A stretch of DNA of 64,000 nt from GCA-003244245 sp050699955. GTDB lineage: Bacteria > Actinomycetota > Actinomycetes > Mycobacteriales > Pseudonocardiaceae. How positions within the stretch are numbered: position 1 is the first letter of the stretch; each line of letters starts with the position of its first letter. Under the pieces are notes generated by a model. That model did no database searches and was not told where the DNA came from. It worked only from the letters and a program-made list of their open reading frames with translations. Of the stretch, positions 1 to 7,467 are shown piece after piece. Made by a program: the position numbers and the translations under genes. The stretch spans positions 1 through 64,000 of the forward strand of contig JBOHGD010000004.1 in assembly GCA_050699955.1 (NCBI GenBank), read 5' to 3'.

Positions 1-55
1 TTCCACGCGATATCTCCTCGCGCTCGTCGTCGCACAGCAGCGTACCTCGAGTCAA
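1..55 (-). CDS. 5' end of a possible IS30-like transposase (runs off the window)
   Basis: Reading leftward, a GGAGG (complement of 61-65) stands five bases before a TTG at 55. The frame then gives LTRGTLLCDDEREEISRG up to the window edge. The DEREEISRG stretch resembles the N-terminus of IS30-family transposases, which often begin with a short leader followed by an EREEISRGLA-like helix. Only 18 residues are visible, so the family call is an inference from one motif. It would be the mobile element on the outer side of the decayed graspetide locus. It could equally be another short helix-turn-helix protein. Confidence 0.35.
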   Translation of the reverse strand, partial: MTRGTLLCDDEREEISRG

Positions 56-157
56 CTCGTCCTCCACTCAAGCGATCGGCCAGCGATTATCTCATGCTGA
101 CGCACTGACCCCTTGAGGCTGCCCAGTAACTCCGGCATGAAATGTCGCAGGGTCAAC

Positions 158-164
158 GAGGAGA
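158..164 (+). promoter_or_regulatory. Ribosome binding site that fixes the tgmA start
   Basis: GAGGAGA ends nine bases before ATG 174. No comparable site precedes the ATG at 142 in the neighbouring frame. This places the true start of the precursor gene in the frame of 174, although the conserved C-terminal half lies in another frame. Confidence 0.75.
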
Positions 165-173
165 AGATCAAAT

Positions 174-501
174 ATGGCAACTGCGGGTCCTTTTCCTTCG
201 TCCGGCCATTTCCCACTGGGTCACACTTTTGGCATCATCGCGGATTTCAAGCAGGAGCCGCCTTCGTCGGCCCGCCCTTTTCGGTCTGCATCTGGCAGCG
301 GAGCCGCAAACCGGAATCCCGCTGGACCCGGATGACATCACCTATGGCCAGGCTCGCCAAATCGGACTCATTCGTGACGGTAGCGAGCTGGTGCCGTTCT
401 CGAAGCATTCCACGGGGACGACCAACAGTGTCACGGCTGGTGGGGATGGATCGAGCAAGACGACCGCCACCGATAGTGACACGGATGCCACCGAGGACTA
501 A
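174..501 (+). pseudogene. tgmA: Graspetide (ATP-grasp RiPP) precursor gene with a +1 frameshift
   Basis: From ATG 174 the frame gives MATAGPFPSSGHFPLGH and runs to ...PSSARPF (codon 279-281). It then turns into an unrelated Arg/Ser-rich tail ending at a stop near 336. The next frame, from 283, gives GLHLAAEPQTGIPLDPDD and then an acidic Thr-rich tail ending ATDSDTDATED at TAA 499. Joining the frames at the T4 run 278-281 (three T would read Arg-Pro-Phe-Gly-Leu) restores about 108 residues with the layout of actinobacterial ATP-grasp target peptides: an N-terminal FPLG leader motif, a central RPFGL block, and a C-terminal core rich in Thr/Ser/Lys and Asp/Glu where omega-ester or amide links form. 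It lies just upstream of tgmB. The frameshift could be a real mutation, a sequencing error in the T run, or (least likely) programmed slippage. Confidence 0.75.
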
Positions 502-506
502 ACCCC

Positions 507-1463
507 GTGAAAACAGTTCTCATGCTCACGGATAGGTTCGATCCGACGACGGACAAGGTTGTAGAAGAGCTGAACGCGCGGGGTGTTCCGCTCTTTCGGT
601 GTGACACCAGCGAGTTTCCCGAGGAGCTGTCCTCTACTGGTGAGCTGATCGATGGTCAGTGGGTGGGTGAACTGCGAAACGTGCACCGGTCGATCGACTT
701 GGGTAAGATATCCGGCATCTATTACCGGCGGCCAAAGTCGTTCACCTTTCATCTGCATATGTCGGATGCTGAGCGCAGATGGGCAAATATTCAAGCGCGC
801 ATGGGTTTCGGCGGACTGCTCGGTTCGCTAGACCCCTGGTTAAACCATCCCCACCGTATGGGATTCGCGGAGTACAAGCCTGTCCAACTGCGGCGGGCCG
901 TTTCCTGCGGTCTGCAAGTGCCCCGAACTCTGGTCACCAATGACCCGAACAAGGCCCGTGCGTTCGTCGCACAAGTGGGCAAGGCGGTATACAAATCGTT
1001 TGGTGGTTCCGGCGTCGACGATCCGCAGGGATTTCGTCAGGTATTCAGCACCATAGTCAGCCCGGAGCAATGCGACGATCCCAGTATCGCACGGACCATG
1101 CACATGTTTCAGGAGTGGATACCGAAGAAATATGAAGTCCGGCTGACGGTGGTGGACGGCGAATTCTTCGCTGCACGCATCGACAGCGGATCGGACGCTT
1201 CCTCTGTCGATTGGCGAGCGGATTACCGGTCACTAACGTATTCGGCCATAGAGACGCCTAGTTTCGTGCGCTCTCGCGTGTGTAGTCTCCTCGATTCTCT
1301 GGGGCTACGGTACGGCGCTTTGGACCTTGTGGTTACCGAACACGGCGAATGGTGGTTCCTAGAATGCAACCCCAACGGGCAATGGGGCTGGATTGAAGAT
1401 GAAACCGGACTGCCCATAACCCGCGCTCTAGCCGACGCACTGGAGGAGGGCAAGAAAACATGA
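507..1463 (+). CDS. tgmB: ATP-grasp graspetide maturase
   Basis: The product has 318 residues, the usual size for ATP-grasp ribosomal peptide maturases of the MvdD/TgmB group (SAV_5884-like family). An N-terminal preATP-grasp region (MKTVLMLTDRFDPTTDKV) is followed by the ATP-grasp fold. Lys of KAVYKSFGGSG near residue 170 is in the nucleotide-binding position, and LECNPNGQWGW near 285 is the C-terminal metal-binding Asn signature. The enzyme would activate Asp/Glu carboxylates of TgmA as acyl phosphates and close macrolactone or macrolactam rings in the cytosol. The start is GTG 507, five bases after the tgmA stop, with a weak GAGG at 493-496. Its end overlaps tgmC by four bases (ATGA), so the two are translationally coupled. 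The gene itself looks intact although both partners are broken. Confidence 0.9.
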   Translation: MKTVLMLTDRFDPTTDKVVEELNARGVPLFRCDTSEFPEELSSTGELIDGQWVGELRNVHRSIDLGKISGIYYRRPKSFTFHLHMSDAERRWANIQARMGFGGLLGSLDPWLNHPHRMGFAEYKPVQLRRAVSCGLQVPRTLVTNDPNKARAFVAQVGKAVYKSFGGSGVDDPQGFRQVFSTIVSPEQCDDPSIARTMHMFQEWIPKKYEVRLTVVDGEFFAARIDSGSDASSVDWRADYRSLTYSAIETPSFVRSRVCSLLDSLGLRYGALDLVVTEHGEWWFLECNPNGQWGWIEDETGLPITRALADALEEGKKT

Positions 1464-2635
1464 CAGAGGTCGAAACATTGTGGGAGTCGTTCATTGGCCG
1501 ACTGGCGCAAACAGGCAGTGCCTCCAGCCCGGAGCTTCTTTCGGCATTTCGCGACATTCCGCGTGACGTATTCGTCCCGCATTTCTACCGGCAAACTGCG
1601 GGACGCAATGGATGGACGATTCTAGAACGACCTGACAGTGATTGGCTGGAGGGTATTTACACGATCGATCCTCTGATTACCCAGTTGAACGGTGACGAAT
1701 CGCTCGCAGAGAGAGCAAGGAACGGCGAACCGGTAACTGGCGAGCCGACTTCTTCCAGCAGTTCCCCTAGTCTGATGGCGCTTATGCTCAGCGCCTTGGA
1801 TGTGCAGCACGGTGAATCCGTGCTTGAAATTGGAACGGGCACCGGATACGGCACCGCGTTGCTGTGCTATCTGGTCGGCGCGGACAACATCACCAGCGTG
1901 GATATCGACAAGGGACTAGTCAACAGTGCCCGTGATCGGCTCGCCGCATTCGGCTACGCCCCATCTCTGCACGCGAATGATGGTAGTGACGGTGTCCGGC
2001 AGCGGGCGCCTTTCAAGCGCATTATTGCTACCGTGGGAATGAGCCGGATCGAGAAATCTCTAATCGACCAGACTGCGGATGGCGGTAAGATCCTCGTTCC
2101 ATTCAATCGGCGCGATCGTAGTGGCCTGCTCGCACTTCTGACCGTTCACGAAGGAAAAGCGGAAGGGTCCTTCCTGGCGGGCTATGGCGGATTTATGCCG
2201 CTTCGCGCGGAGCGTCAAGACGCCGCGAAAAAAACGCTTCGAGAAGTCGAGCCCGAAGATGGCGAGATACGAACCGCTGATCTGCCCGCCGAGATCGTTA
2301 CCGGTACCACGGGCAGCCCGTTCGAGTTCTTCGCCGCGCTGACTGTTCCGGGCGGCGGATGGGACTATCTCGGTTTCACGCCCAGTGGCAGCGAGCACAC
2401 TGAAACGTGGCTCGCCCAGGAAAACGGATCATGGGCGTGCCACACGACGGACAATGGAAAACATTCGGTACGGCAAGGTGGGCCGTCCCTGTTGTGGGAC
2501 AACATCGAATCGGCCTATGCTGAGTGGTAGGAGCTAGGTGAGCCCAGCCGTGAGCGATTCGGCGTCACCGTTGCGGGTGTCGAGCACACGGTGTGGCTGG
2601 ATAGCGCCGATGGTGAGCGGAAATGGCGCTTGTAG
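1460..2635 (+). pseudogene. tgmC: Graspetide-associated protein methyltransferase, interrupted by TAG
   Basis: ATG 1460 overlaps the tgmB stop and is preceded by GGAGGAGG. The frame encodes 356 residues of a PCMT-like (protein-L-isoaspartate O-methyltransferase) enzyme with SAM motif VLEIGTGTGYGTALL near residue 122, of the kind paired with ATP-grasp maturases. TAG at 2528-2530 stops it after ...AYAEW. In the same frame the sequence continues for 34 codons, ELGEPSRERFGVTV ... VWLDSADGERKWRL, to TAG 2633. That segment is the conserved C-terminal block of this methyltransferase family. The gene therefore carries a single nonsense codon, most simply a TGG-to-TAG change. The truncated protein keeps the SAM fold and might retain some activity. 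In related systems the enzyme methylates Asp to drive aspartimide/isoAsp formation in the modified peptide. Confidence 0.75.
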
Positions 2636-2647
2636 CTGCCGGACATG

Positions 2648-2683
2648 CTGAGAGGCCCCACCCTCGAAGAATGGGCCTCTCAG
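2648..2683. terminator. Hairpin after tgmC, probably bidirectional
   Basis: Perfect 11-bp arms CTGAGAGGCCC (2648-2658) and GGGCCTCTCAG (2673-2683) enclose a 14-base loop. No U-tract follows on either side. It lies just past the real tgmC C-terminus and overlaps a TGA (2680-2682) on the other strand, so it could end transcription from both directions. Confidence 0.65.
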
Positions 2684-2820
2684 CGGTTGATCTCACTCAG
2701 GATGTCGCGGTAAGACAGGCGGTAGCCGCCTTCATCCAGGCCGCTCAGGCGCTCGCAGAGCACCGGAAGGGTAAAGGTTCCACCCGTGGGCGCAGATCGG
2801 CCGTCTGGCGCTCCTGGTAG
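2680..2820 (-). other. Possible 3' remnant of a minus-strand gene
   Basis: Read leftward from about 2820, the frame gives a protein-like tail GGTFTLPVLCERLSGLDEGG followed by YRLSYRDILSEINR, ending with TGA inside the terminator arm at 2680-2682. Upstream the frame runs into the GNAT gene on the other strand and stops looking like protein. The balanced composition suggests the C-terminus of a real gene that lost the rest. I do not recognise the family. The remainder of 2684-2917 holds nothing else I can support. Confidence 0.3.
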
Positions 2821-2917
2821 CCGTCCTACGCGCCACATGACCACCGTGCCCGAGCTGCCCGAGGGACGTGCTTGGTACCGCTCACCACTCTCGGAACGTT
2901 CTGGCAGGCTAGGGCGT

Positions 2918-3751
2918 GTGCTGAAGCTGGCGGGCGTGCGGCTGCTGGACGATCGTGACGTACCCGGCGTGCGGGAGGCCTTGGCTGCCGATCCGGTGAT
3001 CTCCTGCATGGTCGCCGCCCGGGTCGAGGTCATGGGGCTCGACTCGTGGCGCCTCGGCGGGGAGTTATGGGGTTTCGGGAGCCGCCTGGACGGGCTGTGC
3101 TTCTCCGGCCCCAATCTGGTCCCGCTGCGCGGGGGACGTTCGGCGATCCGGGCCTTCGCCGACCGCGCGGGGGGCCGGGCCAGGTGTTGCTCGTCGATGG
3201 TGGGGCCTGCCGATCAGGTGCTCGAACTGTGGTCGGAGCTGCGCGGGTCATGGGGACCGGCCCGGGAGGAGCGTCCCAACCAGCCGCTGATGGCCCTCGC
3301 GGACAAGCCCCGGGTGCCCGCCGACCCGCTGGTGCGACCGGTGCGGCCCGATGAGCTGGATCGCTATCTGCCCGCCGCGGTGGCGATGTTCACCGAGGAA
3401 GTGGGGGTGGATCCGCGCCAGCCTGACGGCGGGGACGGCTACCGGGCGCGGGTCGCCGAGCTGATCGCGGCGGGCCGGGCGTTCGCCCGGTTCGAGGGCG
3501 CCGAGGTGGTGTTCAAAGCGGAGATCGGCGCGATGTCGTCCACGGTGGGCCAGATCCAGGGGGTGTGGGTGCACCCGGAGCGCCGCGGGCAGGGCCTGGC
3601 CACGGCCGGGAGCGCCGCCGTGGTGGAACGGCTGCAGCGAATGGGCCGGACCGCGAGCCTCTACGTCAACGCCTTCAACCTGCCCGCCCGCGCCGTCTAC
3701 GACCGGGTCGGCTTCACCCAGGTCGGCGCCTTCGCCACGGTGTTGTTCTGA
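2918..3751 (+). CDS. DUF4081-containing GNAT family N-acetyltransferase
   Basis: I start at GTG 2918 (VLKLAGVRLLDDRDVPGV), where homologues begin; the upstream in-frame extension is not protein-like. The 277-residue product has an N-terminal half of the DUF4081 type (about 1-130) and a C-terminal GNAT domain. The GNAT domain has an acetyl-CoA binding loop, VHPERRGQGLATAGSAAVVE (near 215-235), and a final Tyr-containing strand, NAFNLPARAVYDRVGF. It resembles M. tuberculosis Rv2867c, which also precedes a penicillin-binding lipoprotein. The acceptor substrate is unknown. The stop lies two bases before the next start, so it is probably co-transcribed with the PBP gene. Confidence 0.85.
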   Translation: MLKLAGVRLLDDRDVPGVREALAADPVISCMVAARVEVMGLDSWRLGGELWGFGSRLDGLCFSGPNLVPLRGGRSAIRAFADRAGGRARCCSSMVGPADQVLELWSELRGSWGPAREERPNQPLMALADKPRVPADPLVRPVRPDELDRYLPAAVAMFTEEVGVDPRQPDGGDGYRARVAELIAAGRAFARFEGAEVVFKAEIGAMSSTVGQIQGVWVHPERRGQGLATAGSAAVVERLQRMGRTASLYVNAFNLPARAVYDRVGFTQVGAFATVLF

Positions 3752-3752
3752 C

Positions 3753-5594
3753 GTGCCTGGTCGTTGCGGTGTGTGTGCTCGACGGCTTCTGCTTGCCGCT
3801 CTGCTGGTCCTGCTGGTGACCCCGCTGGCCGGCTGCGGAGTCCTCGGTTCCCCCGACCCGAGAGACACCGCGGTCGCCTTCCTGGCGGCGGTGGCGGGCG
3901 GGAACGCCGAGGCGGCCGGGCGGCTGACCGACGACCCGGCCGCGGCCACCGAGTTGATCCGGCAGGTCCGCGACGAACTGCAGCCGCGACGGGTGCAGCT
4001 GACCGTCGATCAGGTCCGCTCCGGGCAGACCGGCGACAACACCGCCTCGGCGTCCTATTCGGCCGTGTGGGATCTGGGCAAGAGCAGGCTGTGGCGCTAC
4101 CGGGGTCATCTCGATCTGGTCCCTGCGGCTACCGATGCGGGCTGGTCGGTGCGCTGGAGCCCCGCGGTACTGCACCCGCGGCTGGGCGCGCAGCAACGGC
4201 TGGAACTGCGCGTGGTGGCGCCCGAGCCACCCCCGGTGGTCGATCGGACCGGGATTCCGCTGCTCACCCCGCAGGCCCTGGTCACCGTCGCGCTGGACCG
4301 CGCGAAGACCCCGGACCTGCCCGCCGTGGCCGCCGCACTGGCGGCCGCCCTCGCGCCGTTCGGCCCCGGGATCACCCAGCAGTCGATCATCGCGGGAGCC
4401 GACGCGACACCGCGGGGGCAGCGGCAGGCGGTGGCGGTGCTCCGCGAGCCCGACTACCTGTCGGTGCGGGACCGGATCTACGACCTACCGGGGGTCAGCT
4501 TTCCCTCCGCGCGGCGGCTGCTCGCACCTGATCGCGGCTTCGCCTCCCAGCTCGTGCCGGGTATCCGGAGCAAGGTCGAGGACCAGCTGACCGGAGCGAC
4601 GGGCTGGCACGTGGTCACGGCGAACGCGATGGGTGCCCAGGTCGCCGAGCTGGGCGGGCAGGACCCGCGTCCGGTACCGACGGTGACCACCACGATCGAC
4701 CGTGGTGTGCAGGCGGCTGCCGAAGACGCCGTGGACGCGGTGCCGAACCCGGCGATGATCGTGGCGATCCAGCCCTCCACCGGCGGGATTCTCGCGGTCG
4801 CGCAGAACGCCGCTGCCGACGCACAGGGCGCGCTCGCACTGACCGGGCGCTACCCGCCGGGTTCCACCTTCAAGATCGTCACCGCATCGGCTGCGCTGCA
4901 GGCCGGTCACATGACACTGGATGCTCCGGTGGCCTGTCCGGCGACCACTACCATCGGGGGCCGGGTGGTGCCCAACGACCACCTGTTCGACTTGGGCACC
5001 GTGCCGTTGCGCACCGCCTTCGCCCGCTCCTGCAACACCACGTTCGCGCGGCTGGCGGCCGGAATGTCCGGCGATCAGCTCACCCGGACGGCGCGCCAGC
5101 TCGGGCTCGGGATGGACTACACCATCCCGGGAGTCACCACCGTCACCGGCCAGGCGCCACCCTCGAACGAGATCGTGCAGCGCGCCGAGGACGGTTTCGG
5201 GCAAGGGCAGGTGCTGGCCTCCCCGTTCGGCATGGCGCTGGTGGCGTCGGCGATCGCGTCCGGCGGGCGGGTCCCTACCCCAGAGCTGATCGAGGGGATG
5301 CCCACCACGACGGCCACCCGGGCGGGTCAACCGGTGCCGCGTGGCGTGGCCGACGCGGTGCGGGCCATGATGCGTGACGTGGTCACTCATGGCACCGCCA
5401 CGGCCCTGGCCGGCCAGGGCGAGCTGTTCGGCAAGACCGGGACCGCGGAGTTCAGCGCCACCGGCTCGCACGGCTGGTTCGTCGGGTTCCGCGGCGATCT
5501 GGCCTTCGCCACGTTGGTGGTCGACGCAGGTTCGTCGGGCCCCGCTCTGAACGTGTCCGGCCGATTCCTCTCGACGCTGAGTACGGCGACATGA
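3753..5594 (+). CDS. Penicillin-binding lipoprotein (transpeptidase)
   Basis: This is a secreted D,D-transpeptidase for peptidoglycan cross-linking. A short basic N-terminus, a hydrophobic segment and the lipobox LAGC near residue 28 indicate lipoprotein export. An NTF2-like MecA_N domain (about 35-150) and a dimerisation region precede the transpeptidase domain. The three penicillin-binding motifs are present: STFK (PPGSTFKIVTA near 370), SCN (ARSCNTTFARLA near 427) and KTG (GKTGTAEF near 560). At 613 residues it matches M. tuberculosis Rv2864c-type proteins. GTG 3753 is used; GTG 3771 would give a shorter signal peptide and is also plausible. Its end overlaps the DUF3054 gene by four bases. 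Confidence 0.9.
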   Translation: MPGRCGVCARRLLLAALLVLLVTPLAGCGVLGSPDPRDTAVAFLAAVAGGNAEAAGRLTDDPAAATELIRQVRDELQPRRVQLTVDQVRSGQTGDNTASASYSAVWDLGKSRLWRYRGHLDLVPAATDAGWSVRWSPAVLHPRLGAQQRLELRVVAPEPPPVVDRTGIPLLTPQALVTVALDRAKTPDLPAVAAALAAALAPFGPGITQQSIIAGADATPRGQRQAVAVLREPDYLSVRDRIYDLPGVSFPSARRLLAPDRGFASQLVPGIRSKVEDQLTGATGWHVVTANAMGAQVAELGGQDPRPVPTVTTTIDRGVQAAAEDAVDAVPNPAMIVAIQPSTGGILAVAQNAAADAQGALALTGRYPPGSTFKIVTASAALQAGHMTLDAPVACPATTTIGGRVVPNDHLFDLGTVPLRTAFARSCNTTFARLAAGMSGDQLTRTARQLGLGMDYTIPGVTTVTGQAPPSNEIVQRAEDGFGQGQVLASPFGMALVASAIASGGRVPTPELIEGMPTTTATRAGQPVPRGVADAVRAMMRDVVTHGTATALAGQGELFGKTGTAEFSATGSHGWFVGFRGDLAFATLVVDAGSSGPALNVSGRFLSTLSTAT

Positions 5595-5995
5595 AGAACG
5601 GTATGAGACGGCCCGGGGTGGCCGCCGGAATCGGCTCTGCGGTCGACGTCATCGCTGTGCTGGTCTTCGCCGCCATCGGGCGGCACAGCCACGCGGAGGC
5701 GGGTGATGTGCTCGGCCTGCTGGCCACGGCCGGGCCGTTCCTGGTGGGACTGGCGAGCGCCTGGGTGCTCGCGCGGGCCTGGCGAGCACCGCTGGCGATG
5801 CGCACCGGACTGCTGGTGTGGCCGGTGACGACGATCGTCGGGCTGGCCGTCCGCGCCGACGTCACCGGACGGCTGCCGGTGACGTTCGTGCTGGTCGTGG
5901 TGCTGTCGCTGGGTGTGCTGCTGCTCGGATGGCGAGCGCTGGCCAATGCCGCCGTCAGGGCCCGACGGCAGACCCGCGGCACCGGGGCCGCATAG
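5591..5995 (+). CDS. DUF3054 family membrane protein
   Basis: This 134-residue protein has four predicted membrane segments (roughly 14-32, 44-62, 70-90 and 96-116) and a basic C-terminal tail (RARRQTRG). The pattern fits DUF3054, a small actinobacterial inner-membrane family of unknown function. Start ATG 5591 overlaps the PBP stop (ATGA), indicating coupling to the cell-wall gene before it; a second Met three codons on is an alternative start. Confidence 0.75.
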   Translation: MKNGMRRPGVAAGIGSAVDVIAVLVFAAIGRHSHAEAGDVLGLLATAGPFLVGLASAWVLARAWRAPLAMRTGLLVWPVTTIVGLAVRADVTGRLPVTFVLVVVLSLGVLLLGWRALANAAVRARRQTRGTGAA

Positions 5996-6004
5996 AGTAG
6001 GGGT

Positions 6005-6862
6005 ATGCCCGTGAGAACCTCGTTGCGCCCTGGCAAACAGACGCCGATCCGTCCCGTCCCCACAGCGATCCCGCGGCCGGAGTACGTCGGGAAACGCGCG
6101 CCCACACCCGATACCGGCCCGTACACGCAGCCGGCCGAGGTGATCGAGGCGATGCGGGTGGCGGGGCGGATCGGCGCGCAGGCGCTCGCCGCGGGCGGCA
6201 GGGCCGTCGCACCCGGTGTCACCACCGATGAGATCGACCGGGTGGTGCACGAGTTCATGCTCGACCATCGCGCCTACCCCTCGACCTTGGGCTACCGGGG
6301 TTTTCCGAAGTCGTGCTGTACATCGCTGAACGAGGTGATCTGCCACGGCATCCCGGACTCGACCGTGATCGAGGACGGTGACATCGTCAATATCGACGTC
6401 ACCGCCTACATCGGCGGGGTGCACGGCGACACCAATGCCACCTTCCTGGCCGGGGACGTCTCCGAGGAGGACCGGCTGCTCGTCGAACGCACCCACGAGG
6501 CGATGATGCGAGGCATCCGGGCGGTGCGCCCGGGACGTCAGCTCAATGTGATCGGCCGGGTGATCGAGTCCTACGCCAAGCGCTTCGGCTACGGCGTGGT
6601 GCGCGACTTCACCGGCCACGGCATCGGCCGCTCCTTCCACAGCGGCCTGGTCGTGCTGCACTACGACGAGCCGGGGGTGAGCACCGTCCTGGAGCAGGGC
6701 ATGACCTTCACCATCGAACCGATGATCACTCTGGGATCGATCGACTACGACATCTGGTCCGACGGGTGGACGGTGACTACCAAGGACAAGCAGCGCACCG
6801 CGCAGTTCGAGCACACCCTGGTCGTCACCGCGGACGGGGCGGAGATCCTGACCCTCCCGTAA
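6005..6862 (+). CDS. map: Type I methionine aminopeptidase
   Basis: The enzyme removes the initiator Met from nascent proteins and uses two metal ions. All five metal ligands are recognisable: Asp in DIVNIDVTAYIGG, Asp in VHGDTNATF, His in FTGHGIGRSFHSG, Glu in FTIEPMI and Glu in AQFEHTLVVT. Its 285 residues include the roughly 40-residue N-terminal extension with a PxxP-like segment that is typical of the longer actinobacterial MapB form. It begins ten bases after the DUF3054 stop, in the same left-to-right group as in mycobacteria. Confidence 0.93.
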   Translation: MPVRTSLRPGKQTPIRPVPTAIPRPEYVGKRAPTPDTGPYTQPAEVIEAMRVAGRIGAQALAAGGRAVAPGVTTDEIDRVVHEFMLDHRAYPSTLGYRGFPKSCCTSLNEVICHGIPDSTVIEDGDIVNIDVTAYIGGVHGDTNATFLAGDVSEEDRLLVERTHEAMMRGIRAVRPGRQLNVIGRVIESYAKRFGYGVVRDFTGHGIGRSFHSGLVVLHYDEPGVSTVLEQGMTFTIEPMITLGSIDYDIWSDGWTVTTKDKQRTAQFEHTLVVTADGAEILTLP

Positions 6863-6896
6863 CGCGCCTGCGTGCCTGGGGTGAGGAGGTCACCGG

Positions 6897-7463
6897 GTGG
6901 GCAAGCTCTACGAGTACATCGATGACCGGCTCGCCGCCTGGATCGAGGCGCAGCCGGTGTTCTTCGTGGCCACCGCACCACAGGCCGCCGACGGGCTGGT
7001 GAACGTCTCACCGAAGGGCACTCGGGGCACGTTCCGGGTGCTCGACGAGCACACCTTCGGCTACGTCGACCTCACCGGCAGCGGAATCGAGACGGTGGCG
7101 CATCTGCGCGAGAACGGCCGTGTCTGCGTGATGTTCTGTGCCTTCGACGGCCCTCCGAAGATCGTCCGGCTGCACGGCACCGGCAGCGCGGTGCGGCGCG
7201 GCGAGCCGGGGTTCGACGTCGCGGTCGAGCCGTTCACCGCGGCCATCTCCGGCTGTCCGCGCGAACCCGCATCCCGCGCTGTGGTGCGGGTGGACGTGCA
7301 CCGGATCAGCGACTCCTGCGGGTACAGCGTCCCGCTGATGGACCTGCGGGCCGAGCGGGACGTGCTCGACTCCTGGTCGGCCAACAAGGGACCGGCCGGG
7401 CTGGCGCGCTACCAGGCCGAGCGCAACGCGGCCAGTCTTGACGGACTGCCCGGCCTGGCCTAG
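6897..7463 (+). CDS. Pyridoxamine 5'-phosphate oxidase-fold protein
   Basis: The 188-residue protein has the split-barrel flavin/F420-binding fold of the PPOX superfamily: the early strands FFVATAPQAADGLVNVSPKG and then the FRVLDEHTFGYVDLTGSGIET block. Family members bind FMN, F420 or haem; nothing here decides which. The predicted GTG start 6897 follows GAGGAGGTCACCGG. It sits between map and cobQ with a four-base gap to cobQ, so it may share a transcript with cobQ without having a cobalamin role. Confidence 0.75.
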   Translation: MGKLYEYIDDRLAAWIEAQPVFFVATAPQAADGLVNVSPKGTRGTFRVLDEHTFGYVDLTGSGIETVAHLRENGRVCVMFCAFDGPPKIVRLHGTGSAVRRGEPGFDVAVEPFTAAISGCPREPASRAVVRVDVHRISDSCGYSVPLMDLRAERDVLDSWSANKGPAGLARYQAERNAASLDGLPGLA

Positions 7464-7467
7464 CCGG

